Below, piece by piece: positions 11,458-21,572 of a stretch of DNA of 64,000 nt (its first letter is position 1; each line of letters starts with the position of its first letter). Origin of the DNA: Clarkia xantiana subsp. parviflora. Its lineage: Eukaryota > Streptophyta > Magnoliopsida > Myrtales > Onagraceae. A program made the position numbers and the translations under genes. The notes under the pieces are model-generated. The model searched no databases, was not told the origin of the DNA, and saw only the letters and a list, made by a program, of their open reading frames with translations. The stretch lies in the NCBI GenBank assembly GCA_036873135.1, contig JAPTYO010000013.1, forward strand, positions 21,387,901 to 21,451,900. Direction: 5' to 3'.

Positions 11458-12148
11458 TAGGGGTGAGCAAATATCCCGAGAGGCTCAAAATCCCGCCCGT
11501 CCCGCCCTAGCCCGTCCCAAAAAGCCCGTCCCAAAAATGTACCCAAGCCTTAATGGGCGGGACTTTTCTTCTCAATTAGGGATAGGGTTAGGGCTAGGGA
11601 TTTTTTACGAAGTCCCAAAAGACCCGTCCCGTCCCTTTTTGCTAACTAATCAGCTATAAACTATAGTTAGTTAAGTTAACTTTAGTGATAGCTCGGGTTG
11701 AAGTTCCATTTGATCTGAGATTTGTATTTATAACTTTTTATGTCAGAATTGTTGGTGACTTTGTATTAGAGTCTTGGTAAAACTTAGTTTTGGAGTCATT
11801 GGTGAACTATTTTGGAGAACCAAGTTATGTGTTGAACTTGGTGTTCTTACAAGTGACAAAATGTTTGAGTGATTTGGGTGTTTTATGGTGAACTTTGTGG
11901 TATGTGCTGAACTTTGTTGTTGTTCTATGTTTGGTTATGGTTTAATTAAATTGAGTATGTTTTTTTTTTTTTTAACTTGGATGGGAATTTGGGTTTGTCC
12001 CTAGTCCCTGTAGGCCCGTGACGGGCGGGCCTTTTCCTACTAGCTAGAGCTCGGGATAGGGCTCGGGACAGTCATTAAGTGGCCCTAGTTTTAGGGCTTG
12101 GGCCATTTTTTAGAAAAGGCCCGCCCATCTGTCCCATGCTCAGCCCTA
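11458..12148. mobile_element. hAT1: non-autonomous hAT transposon inside Tat1 RT
   Basis: This 691-bp insertion has an 8-bp duplication ACTGTCAG on both sides (11450-11457 and 12149-12156). Its ends are TAGGGGTGAGCA and TGCTCAGCCCTA, near-perfect short inverted repeats. An 8-bp TSD with TAGGG ends is typical of hAT elements. The subterminal regions carry repeated CCCGTCCC/GGGCGGG and GGGCT motifs, probably transposase binding sites. There is no transposase frame, so it must have moved with a transposase from elsewhere. It splits the RT codons between HTAFYADS and the next residues. Confidence 0.92.
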
Positions 12149-12364
12149 ACTGTCAGCGTAAAAAGCTGTGTGGGGGGCATCCTCATTCGCCATCTTGATC
12201 TGGTTGTACCCGGAATAGGCATCCATGAAGCTCAGCAGCTCATGTCCCGATGTGGCATCCACCAACTGGTCAATCCTCGGGAGCGGGTAACAGTCCTTCG
12301 GGCAGGCCTTGTTCAAGTCGCGGAAATCGACACACATCCGCCACTTCCCGTTACTCTTCCGCAC
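12149..12364 (-). pseudogene. Tat1 pol, RT segment between hAT1 and Tat2
   Basis: About 70 residues of RT stranded between two insertions. The minus-strand frame shows the RT fingers/palm motifs NGKWRMCVDFRDLN, CYPLPRID and FMDAYSGYNQI, with the first catalytic Asp in MDAYSGY. Its right end matches the left end of the gag-PR-RT segment at 22683 across the CGCAC target duplication, and its left end matches 11457 across ACTGTCAG. It is therefore the middle of the same gene. Confidence 0.93.
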
Positions 12365-12516
12365 TGTTAGGTTATAAAGTCTAGGTCAACGGGTCGTTAA
12401 TCTAGAATTTATCTCCCACTGATGAAATGTCGGGTTCAGTGCTCCTAGGACTAGTCGTTCTGGTCCGTGCCCTTATACTCCCTTGGGGTAGTCGTTCTGA
12501 TATGTGTCCTTCTCTT

Positions 12517-12606
12517 CTCTCCTTCTGACCTTCTTTCCTTCTCTCCTTCTGACCTCCTTTCCTTCTCTCCTTCTGACCTCCTTTCCTTCTCTCCTTCTGA
12601 CCTCCT
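12517..12606. repeat. 24-bp tandem repeat in the Tat2 LTR
   Basis: About four copies of a 24-bp unit containing CTCTCCTTCTGACC. The period is a multiple of three, so a repeated SPSDLLSF peptide appears in one frame, but I do not take that as coding. The same array lies in the other LTR at about 21725-21814. Confidence 0.8.
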
Positions 12607-13013
12607 GAGGCTTGTACTACTGCTCTATGCTCTTATGCTTCCTTGGTTCTCTTCTCCTTGCCACCCTGCAAGAGGGGCAATACCAGGCACAGAGGGGGGG
12701 TGGTGCCTGATGAACCCTCTCCGATGCCTAAGTCAGTACGGTTTTAGAGAGATAAAGCTAGAGAGATGTCAGAGCAAAATTGTGCAACTTGCCAAGAAGT
12801 CCAAATGAGTTGTGAAGGTGGGGTATTTATAGGCAACGGTGTCATTAAGGTGGCTTAATGACATCGTTAACCTCTAAACACAATTAATTAACCTTTAAGT
12901 ATATAATTAAGACCTTAGGATTCGGAGGAGGTAGGCAGACTGGACCGAGCATGGGCGTCTGAGAGGGGTGTCGGGACCCTTGGGGGGGGAGGAATCCGAC
13001 CCCCAAGGGTAGG

Positions 13014-13320
13014 GGTTGGGTGAGGGCACCCAACCCCTCCTAGGGAGGGTGGGGTTGGCCAACCCCATCCCTCCTAGGAGGGATCGGGTCAGCCGACCCG
13101 ATCTCTCCTAGGAGAGATCGGGTTGGCCAACCCGATCTCTCCTAGGAGAGATCGGGTTGGCCGACCCGATCTCTCCTAGGAGAGATCGGGTCGGCTGACC
13201 CGATCTCTCCTAGGAGAGATCGGGTTGGTCCACCCGATCTCCCCTAGGGGAGATCGGGTTGGCTGACCCGATCTCCCCTAGGGGAGGTCGGGTGTGGCCA
13301 CCCGACCTCACCTAGGTGAG
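13014..13320. repeat. Palindrome array in Tat2 U3
   Basis: Two perfect palindromes alternate: one centred on CTCTCCTAGGAGAG and one on CGGGTTGGCCAACCCG or variants (GGCTGACC, GGTCCACC). There are about seven units of roughly 47 bp. The array lies upstream of the minus-strand TATA box, so it is in U3 and could act as enhancer or protein-binding DNA, or form cruciforms. It is duplicated at 22222-22528. The related Tat4 LTR has only about two units, which accounts for most of its shorter length. Confidence 0.85.
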
Positions 13321-13474
13321 TTCTTCGTTGTCGGACGGGCGCTTCGGCCCCGTCCGAGCCGTTGGTGTTCTCGCGAAGTGTCCGGGTTGAAGTTTCGATT
13401 TGCAATCATAAATGGGACGATAAAAATACAACGGTTCGGAAGTCAACGGGTTCAAATTGGGCGTATATCCATCA

Positions 13475-14640
13475 CATGCCCCCGAGTCAACCAATGGCCT
13501 AACCCTTGATTGACTCTATTTTAGGATGGTATGACACGCGCAATTTGAAACCGGGATTTTACCTTCTTTGTCTGAATGCTTGCTTACCCATGGATGCGTA
13601 CCTCTGACTCTGCCCCCTGTCTTATGAGATAGAGGAATTGTAAACGTCAGAGTAGTACGGACGTGTGCCTAGGCACATGTCCGTCTGAGGTGGGAGTAAT
13701 AATCCTATCTTTGCCGCAGGCGTATACTCAAAAAATACATGCTTGCGTAGGAATGCAATACTGATACATCTAAGTGATTCATGCTTCAATTTCATGCCGG
13801 GATAAGTCTAAGTGAAGAAAAATTTAATTTTGGCCTGAAAATTTTTCTAAGTATGGGATACTAGAAAATATGCCTATAGGATGTTAACTAGGAGTGAACA
13901 TGGACATATCATGAACATGAGGATGTGTACTAGCATACATGCAAGTAGGAACATAAGGATGGGAGTGAGTAGAGACATGCTGTGATTGTAGTCATGAATG
14001 TATGCATGAATATGTATGTATGGATGGGTTGTGAGTATAAGCATGAGTGATGACATTGACGTACCCGTAGATGTTATCATAAATGCAAAGGTGAGAGCAT
14101 AGACCTTTCCTTTACCTGAGGGTGGGGACTCTGCCACTCAATGGGACATAACGTTCCGCCTCCCTTGTACTAGCATGAGCATTGTCCATTAACCTCGACC
14201 TTCGGCATGTGTATCATTTTTTCTTCATTCGTTGGAGCGTGTGTATAGCTCTTGACCTTTACCCTGCAATTTGTTCCCCATAAAAGTGAGGGTGAAAAAG
14301 CTTACAAGCTTTCTTCTTACCGCCGCGAGCGAAGGGGTCTATTGACATGTGTTAAGGGTTGACCCTTCCTTCGGATGTGCTGGAGCGTTGCTCCATTTGG
14401 GGAAACTGAAAGTTCGCCCTCTTCCCTTGGTGTTAAGGTTGCCCCCGTAGTAGGCGTTTCTCGCCCCTCCATGAATAAGGGTTGATCTTTGTGTTGGTTG
14501 TTTGTATAGATGACTCACTTTTGGGAAGCTTTCTTCTTCAGACAGGGAGACCGTTGAATCAGATGAGAGGGAAGGACCCTCTAGTTCTGCTTATCAGACC
14601 AAGAAATTTTCTAAGTCAGGGGTGACTGCTAATGCTTCCA
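13475..14640. other. Tat2 PPT and untranslated region next to the 3' LTR
   Basis: It begins with the purine tract (minus strand GGTTGACTCGGGGGCATG) against the LTR. The next 400 bp match the same part of Tat4 (47419-47850) closely. An imperfect 28-bp palindrome lies at 13657-13684. A region near 14280-14640 (GTTGTTTGTATAG, GACTCAC) probably belongs to the decayed front of the aORF. No intact gene is seen. Confidence 0.65.
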
Positions 14641-14684
14641 GTACGTTCTTTTTCCCTTCTTTTTTCTTTGTGATATACTTATGA

Positions 14685-15227
14685 TTGTTCTCATGCTGCT
14701 TCCTTTTTGTTGTTAGAGCGTTCTTCCTTGGTTACCGAATGGTTCTTGTGGTGGGTGAGAGTTCAAGTCAATCTAAATCCAAGGCACGGAAACCTGACTC
14801 TGAGGTCGGGCCCTCGGCTGCCAAGGAGAAGGAAACCGCGAGAGGCTCTCCTTCAAGTGCCTCCTTGCTGACTCCCTCCCATGATAAGGAGGTAGTGGTT
14901 GAAGAGGCGCCCTCTTTGCTTGACAAAAGGGAACGACCTGTGGCTGGCGATGGGGTGATCATAGGTCTTGATGTCTCTTCTCTATCCCCTGCCCCCCAGC
15001 CGAGGGGCCGAGTCTCAAGTTTATTTCATCTTCATATGGATTTGACGACTTTTGAAGGTGTCTTTGTCTTTCCTATGGGTTATGTTATTAACCCCTGCGT
15101 TGAAGATTTTTCTTTTGGTGACGGGTGTGATCATCATCCTACATTGAGGTTCCCCTCTCTTGCCATGGCTATGATTAAGATAGCAATTTCTTGCTTTGGA
15201 GTTTGGTGGAGACTGCTCTTGAATTAG
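14685..15227 (+). pseudogene. Tat2 aORF remnant (middle part)
   Basis: A plus-strand frame matches the middle of the Tat4 aORF: shared motifs are SKSK-R-DSE, VVEEAPS and SPAPQPR. It lacks the Transposase_28-like N-terminal domain and the C-terminal coiled coil found in Tat1 and Tat4. A Pro/Ser-rich and basic stretch remains. I read it as a deleted, non-functional aORF. Its sequence after about 15060 does not match the relatives. Confidence 0.65.
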
Positions 15228-15509
15228 CCTCTACTAGTGTCGTAGTTGTGATCGTTGTGGGGATCGTTTTGTTATATGCCCTCAATAGTGCTTGTCGTGA
15301 TTCTTTGCTTCATGGTTGATTTCGTGAGATATGGAGGTTGTCTTCATATAAGTCCCTACCTTTGATGAGCGTATGAAGGGTGTTGTTTTTCCTTTTTCTT
15401 GAACCTCCTCCTAAGGCTAGGCGTAGCCTTTTGATGTTCGTGGTCGGGATGGTGTCTTTACAATGCATGTCTTTGACAGATGTTTTATGATGTGCTGCCA
15501 TGATAATCA

Positions 15510-15895
15510 CTTCGAGGTATGTGGACATGATAGCCACTTCCTGATGTGTCGGAGTGATAGCCCTTCTGTAGTGTGTGGACATGATAGCCAGTTCAGGGTA
15601 TGTGGACATAATAGCCACTTCAGGGTATGTGGACATGATAGCCACTTCAGGGTATGTGGACATAATAGCCACTTCAAGGTATGTGGACATGATAGCCACT
15701 TCAGGGTATGTGGACATGATAGCCACTTCAGGGTATGTGGACATGATAGCCACTTCAGTGTATGTGGACATGATAGCCACTTCAAGGTATGTGGACATGA
15801 TAGCCACTTCAAGATATGTGGACATGATAGCCACTTCAGTGTATGTGGACATGATAGCCACTTCAAGGTATGTGGACATGATAGCCACATCACGA
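15510..15895. repeat. 27-bp tandem array in Tat2
   Basis: About fourteen copies of a 27-bp unit containing ATGTGGACATGATAGCCACT, with small variants (ATAATAG for ATGATAG, CAAGG for CAGGG). Because 27 is a multiple of three, long frames appear on both strands; these are artefacts of the repeat. It lies in the repeat-rich untranslated region of the element. Confidence 0.9.
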
Positions 15896-16559
15896 TGTAT
15901 GGAGTTGTGCTTTAGTATTCCTTTCTCATTGGAGAGCCTTTATTGCTATAGTTGCCTTTTGTGTAGGCTATGTTTGTTGGGTTAGGTCCCGATGTCTCGT
16001 CTTGTCGGATGTTGTATCCTTTATGCTCTTTAGATGTCTCCTTCATGAGTTGTGCTTGACGATGTTCAAGTCTGATACGAGCATAGGTCACACGAGGGCG
16101 ACATGCATGACAATAACATTTGCCGGTGGTTGATTTGTGTGACTTGTAAGGCAATTCTCTTCTTGATGGGTCGAGTTTACTTTGGGAGCCTTGAACTTTG
16201 GATTTCACGTTTTGCTATCCTTCTTGGTGTGGTTGGGTTCCTTTGAGATACTTCTCTTGACTTGTGATATGGATGGTAGGATAGCTCGTTACTTTTCATG
16301 ATAATCTCTTGTGCTTCTGTATATGATCCTTTGGTCATGGACTTGTCCCTTGTATATGCTTTCCTTTCTTTATCTTTCTTTTGTGCTTTCCTTCACATCA
16401 TACCTGCTATCTCATCAAGAAAAAACATTATGTGTTCTTTATACAACCTTACTTTAAGATTACTTTCTCATGGGATCCTTCTGAGCATGGTGTTCTTCTA
16501 AGCATGGTATCCTTCTAAGCATGGTGTGATGATCTCTTCTGATACCCCTTACACGGTAT
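15896..16559. other. Tat2 non-coding spacer
   Basis: T-rich sequence between two tandem arrays. Part of it (about 16290-16550, including TGATC/TGGTCATGGACT and CTCATGGGATCCTTCT) matches Tat4 at about 51500-51680, so it is an old shared untranslated segment. I see no gene. Confidence 0.6.
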
Positions 16560-17410
16560 ACGTTGTACTGTTAGACCAAAGATACGCTCTTGGTGGGCGT
16601 CGAAATCTGTTCACGAGACAGGCTCTCGGACGGCACTTAACGTTTCACAGGATAGGCTCCCGGAGGGCACAGGTTAGTCCACCGATACCTTCTTGACGGG
16701 TGTCAAACTGTTCACGAGACAGGCTCTCGGACGGCACTTAACGTTTCACAGGATAGGCTCCCGGAGGGCACAGGTTAGTCCACCGATACCTTCTTGACGG
16801 GTGTCAAACTGTTCACGAGACAGGCTCTCGGACGGCACTTAACGTTTCACAGGATAGGCTCCCGGAGGGCTCAGGTTAGACCAAAGATACGCTCCTGGTG
16901 GGCGTCGAACTGGTAGTTTGAAATCTACCTCAAGATACGCTCTTGGGGGCGTCGAACTGGTAGTGTTTTTTCTACCTCAAGATACGCTCTTGGGGGCGTC
17001 GAATCTGGTAGGTTGCAAATCTACCTCAAGATACGCTCCTGGGGGCGTCGAATTCGTAGTTTTTGGAAACCACTCTCAAGATACGCTCTTGGTGCGTCGA
17101 AGTCGTAGTGTAATAACTACTCTCAAGATACGCTCTTGGGGGCGTCGAAGGTCGTAGTATGAATACTACTCTCAAGATACGCTCTTGGGGGCGTCGAAGG
17201 TCGTAGTATGAACACTACTCTCAAGATACGCTCTTGGGGGCGTCGAATGTCGTAGTATGAAAACTACTCTCAAGATACGCTCTTGGGGGCGTCGAAAACT
17301 GTTCGCGGGATAGGCTCCCGGAGGGCACAGGGTTCGTAGTTTTAGAACTACTCTCAAGATACGCTCTTGGGGGCGTCGAATGTGTTCGCGGGATTGGCTC
17401 CCGGAGGGCT
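16560..17410. repeat. GATACGCTC-type tandem array in Tat2
   Basis: Repeats built from AAGATACGCTCTTGGGGGCG plus short spacers (GTCGTAGT..ACTACTCTC), with a period near 50 bp. At the left end a related longer unit of about 122 bp carries CACGAGACAGGCTCTCGG and GGCTCCCGGAGGGCAC. The same repeat family occurs in Tat4 at 51720-52440 with different copy order. Confidence 0.88.
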
Positions 17411-20400
17411 CATAATGTTACCTTATCTTGTGTCCCTTCTCATGCATGGTGCATTTTTGGTATGCTTTTCGAGTCTTTACTTGACTTCTCCTTCTACGAT
17501 ATTGCTTGTTGTCACGCTTTTCCTTCAATGTGGGAGACCACCTCTCGAGGGCGATGTTTGTGTGTTGCCAACTTAGGACGAGTTCGTATAGGGAGTTGAG
17601 GATGTTTTCCTCTATGTGACCTCTTCTAGGAGGAGTGGTATTGCATGTGATTGTGATCTTCTGCCTCTAATCTCTTCTCTTACACTTAGGTGGACTACCA
17701 AGCACTTATTCGTTTGGTGCCCCCCAAGTTGCTTGGTGGTCACACCGCCTTTCATATTTGGCCGTTGAAGGCCCCTCGTTCACTTTCTTGGTTGGGTGCC
17801 CCTTATGCTCGGGGCTCCTTTGTTTGCTTGTTTGAATGTGATGAGTGTCCCTTGTAGGATTTACTCTTTCTCATGCTTGCTTGTTTCAGTCATATGCATG
17901 GTTTGGATAATGCCTTTGTCGGATGTATCTTTAGGGATTGGGTGGAGAGCTTTTGCTTTGGGTGGGTGGGGGTGGATTTCATTCTCTTGATAACTAGGAT
18001 GTGGCAGTGTCTGTATCCTAGGGGTGCTTGTAAATTTTTCGCCCCTTTCCTTGTGTAGGTTGAAGAGCTCTCTCATAGAATGGTGTCTTGAGTTGTTAAT
18101 CTCGTAGGCGTGTTTCAGACTATTCAATCTGATCCATGCTCTTTGCTCGTGCATGGGGGTGTGGGGGTCTGACCGGGCTGTATCTTCTTGGAGTGTTGTG
18201 GTACTTAGAGTGCCTTGCCTTTTCCTTCACATTGGAGTATTCTTCAATGCCTTTGGGGAGTGTCACATTGGTCATGCTCCTCCCACCTTGAATCTTGGTT
18301 ATAGGCTTCTTTTGAATTAGGACTTGAACCTAAAAAGGACGTTTTCCTTTAGGTTCGCCGGTGATGTTCCCTGAATTTCCATGGGTTTGCCCTCGTATTG
18401 GCTATTCCTTGTTGGATGACTTCATTAGGGGCTGCATTTGTGTTGCGTACGTATACGTGTTTGAGGTGTGTTGAGCTGACAAGTCCCTCCTTTTTTGTTT
18501 TGTCATAACCTTCATTCATCATGTATTCGGCGTATGGCCTTAAAGGCGGGATATTTTTCTAGTGCCCCTTTCATCGGGGTTCTCCTCTTGATGGGATGCC
18601 AGAGTCAAATGTCTTATCATTTGCAGACAAGGTGGTTGATCGGGATGTGCGTCTAGTGTGAGGGTCAATCTTGAAACCTTACTCCCCAAGCTTTTGAGCT
18701 CTTCTTTGGTTGATCTTGTAGAGCTATTATCCTGCCCTAAGGCGTTTGGTAGGAGATGTATCTCCTTTTCATACTCTAGTTGTTGGACTATCTCTTTTGC
18801 TAATCTTGCATCCTTAGAGTTTCTCTCTTGGTGCATGACTTCAATGACCGGATTTTCTACCGGTGTTTGTTTTGTTAGGACTTGTATCCTTGGCTGCCTT
18901 TCTTTCTTGTGCGATGGCGAGGGAGTGTTTATGAACGCTCAAATGTGTCGTACTTGGTAGAGGTATGCGCCTAATCTTTATGGCGCTGTCTTGAATCTTC
19001 GTGTACCTATCTTTGATGAACATGTTATTCATTGCATATATGATACGGAGTCCAAGGATCTCCGGGTTAGGATCATATTTTGAGAACAGAGCCATAGTCA
19101 TCTATTAGATGACCTCTTTATCTACGGAGTTTATTTTTGCAAGGATAAATGCAAGGATACTTGTAAGGATACTTGTAAGGATATGTGTTCCATCCTATTC
19201 TTGGTTCATTTGCAGTGCCGTGTCCCTAATGGGTGTGTTGATGTTCTGACCACCTTTACTAGTAGGGTGTCCCTTGGTATTAGGTATGCCTGACTCTTCT
19301 CTAGTATCATCAATGGTTGGTCATGGGAGATGTCTGACGGACTCCTTTCATGTACTATGGTTCTCTTCATGTCAATGTTGGTGATTCCCTCTCTTATGAC
19401 TAACATATCATTGTGTGGAAATACTATGTTTTCCATATCCCTTTTTAAAAGCTTGATGATGGTGTCACCGTTCTTCCTTTGCTAGGCTTGGTGTCCTTGA
19501 GGGTTTTTGATGGAAGTGTATTCCATTATCTGGGATGAGCTTTCTAAGTGTAGGTGTATCTCCTGGCTATTTTGTGAAATCATAAAGATCCGCTGGAGGT
19601 GTTTGCCTTTGATGGTGGGTGTTGCCCATGTGATATGGTTTCCTCCATTTTTGGAGGGATGTGTTCGCGGCTACCCCCTCTTATGCTAATGGGCGCTTGT
19701 GGGGAGGGCATGTTGTAACTGGTGCCCCCGTTGCATACCAATGCCCGATGGGATCCTTTGACAGACTTGGCCCTAGGATGCTTAGTGGAAGGTTGTAGTA
19801 GGGGTAATCCTTTGTGACCTTCATGGTAGTTCCTCTATAGGATGTTGGGAGTGCTCAACTTATTTTTGTAAGTGAGCCTTCCATCTTGTGATCTTTCCCA
19901 GAAACTTGACCTTATAGGTGTTCTTTGGGATTGAGGAATCTGTTGCTTGTGCATCTCTTGATTGGCGACGGCCTTTTACTGATTCTTCTAGTGGTCCACC
20001 TGTGTATATATATACCACGGAGCCCGAAGGCGTCCGGTATGGTCTTTCTTGGAAAACATGTTGATATCAAGTATCAAAATATACTCCTTTTAGGGAGTTG
20101 ACTTGTTATGCAGTTAAATTAAATAAGAGGATATGGGAAGGATATGAGTGTGGGGTGTTGATATCCCCTGCTTCCTTGGTAATGTAACTGTTTTCCTCCA
20201 TTAGTCTGTGTGTATTCCTTCCACTTGAAGAATATGAGGTCGCATTCTTGCAAGGCGGACTAGGTGGAGGTGTATCCTTCAAGTATGCTATGTGCGATCT
20301 CACTCTACTATGTCTCTCCATGAGACTTCCCATTGTAGTAGCTATGTGCTGACGTGGTGTGGTACTCTATTAGTTCCCTGTTCAAATCCTTGTCTTTTCA

Positions 20401-21320
20401 ACTCCTCCCTTGTCCTAGGACGACGTGTGCCAAGGGTTGTCATGCATAAGGGGTTTGGACCTATCGTGCTGTATCATGGGTAGGTGGTTTCCTTGTTGTG
20501 TTGTTGGGACTATGTCCCTCCCTTTGAGCTTTCCTTGGTATGTCCCTTAGTCATGTCCGTGGTGATACGGACTGTATGTGTACATTGCCATGGTGGATGT
20601 TGGAACTCCTATGTCCTTGTTGGGGTACTTGGTTGAATTCCTTCCTCCTTGGAGGTCTTGCCTGTCTGTCTGCCCCCAGAAGGGTGTATGCTCTGGCATC
20701 CTGCTGTGTCTGTTGCTGCCTTGGAGGTACAGACTGCTGCCTTCCCCTTGGGGGTGGCCTTTGGTTGTCTTTCCTTTGTTCTCCTCGCTGCCCTGTTCGA
20801 GGGTGCGAGTGGCGTTTTTCCGTTGGGATTTTCTCCTCTTCATGAGCTTCTTCTCCTTCATGCTGGTGTTGCCTTCTCTGTCTGTTCCTCAGGGTCTCTC
20901 AATAGGCTAGCAGCTCATCCAATGCTTTCATCAACCTCGGAGTCACTGTTTGTGCTCCTTGCGAGTATGCGGGCCTTATGTTGGTTGTGCGGGCACGATT
21001 GTCGTTCCTTTAAGTCATTATTCCATATGGATACCCTTGAGGTTGTGCCTCATAGTAGTACCCCTGTGGAAGTGCCGTGTATTGGGATGGCACTCCTTGT
21101 TGCCCCCCTGTCCCTGTGGCTTCCTAGTCAATGGAGTTGGAGCTGTGGAAGCCTCCTCCCTGCTTGTTAGGCTGGGGTGCCTGTGGGGCTATCTGAGGCT
21201 CTGGTGTGCAGGCTGTTTCTCTGGGTTAGGCTGCCTTGCTGGAGGTATAGGCTGTCTCCCTCGCCTATTGCCCCCAGGTGGGCGGTGATGCCTAGATACT
21301 AAGCTGTTCGTAATAGTATC
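17411..21320 (-). other. Tat2 interior, no recognisable gene
   Basis: About 3.9 kb where gag and protease would be expected on the minus strand, but every frame is broken. Short open stretches (for example 18540-18836 and 18841-19101, minus) show no domain I recognise. The sequence is T/G-rich on the plus strand, with commercial-looking Cys/Leu-rich chance frames on that strand (20540-21290). It may be a heavily altered gag region or captured filler DNA. No further feature is supported. Confidence 0.5.
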
Positions 21321-21338
21321 CCAGGTGGGCGGTGATGC

Positions 21339-21521
21339 CTATTGTCTCATAATAGTATCCCTCAGGGGGTGCCGTGTTGTGGGAAGGCACTCCCTGTTGT
21401 CCTCTTGCTCTCTGTGGCCTTCTTGTCCGGGGGGTGGAGGCTGTGGTATTTCTTGGGGCTCTGGATGCATTGGTTGCTTCCCAGGGTTAGGCTGCCTCCT
21501 AGACACCCTACTGTTCGTCAT
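21339..21521 (-). pseudogene. Tat2 gag start remnant
   Basis: A minus-strand ATG about 50 nt after the PBS opens a 60-residue proline- and glutamine-rich frame (MTNSRVSRRQPNPGKQP at the start) and ends at a stop in a short repeated segment. A gag ATG at the same distance from the PBS occurs in Tat3 (34064). By position this is the gag N-terminus. No gag core follows. Confidence 0.5.
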
Positions 21522-21554
21522 AGCTCGTGTAATTGCCAGGCTTTCTGTCCGAAG

Positions 21555-21572
21555 CCCACAGACGGCGCCAAG
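21555..21572 (-). other. Tat2 primer binding site
   Basis: Minus strand TTGGCGCCGTCTGTGGGC starts directly at the inner end of the 5' LTR. It matches the Tat1 PBS over TTGGCGCCGTCTGTGGG. TGGCGCCGT-type sites are usually assigned to tRNA-Asp in related elements; I did not align a tRNA. Confidence 0.75.

Larger units (their letters stand above)
12365..13474 (-). repeat. Tat2 3' LTR
   Basis: On the plus strand it runs from TGTTAGGTTATAAAG to ATATCCATCA, 1110 bp, identical as far as I can see to 21573-22682. On the minus strand the order is a U3 with a palindrome array (13014-13320), a TATA box CCTATAAATACC (around 12823-12834), the Tat R-region block GGCATCGGAGAGGG (12715-12729), then a 24-bp tandem array (about 12517-12606). 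Confidence 0.94.

Noticed and set aside
12467..12808. A 113-codon frame in the Tat2 LTR, repeated identically at 21675-22016
   Set aside because: It is in the LTR and antisense to the element. Its repeated peptide comes from the 24-bp array, and the two copies are identical because the LTRs are.
13014..13320. Regular repeats resembling a CRISPR array
   Set aside because: They are alternating palindromes without unique spacers, lie inside both LTRs of a plant retrotransposon, and have no cas-like genes nearby.
15310..15985. Long repetitive frames on both strands (up to 192 codons)
   Set aside because: They come from the 27-bp tandem repeat, which stays open in several frames. Composition and both-strand openness argue against coding.
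20540..21290. Cys/Leu/Pro-rich plus-strand frames in Tat2
   Set aside because: They are overlapping in several frames, antisense to the element and without domain similarity. Likely chance frames in T/G-rich DNA.
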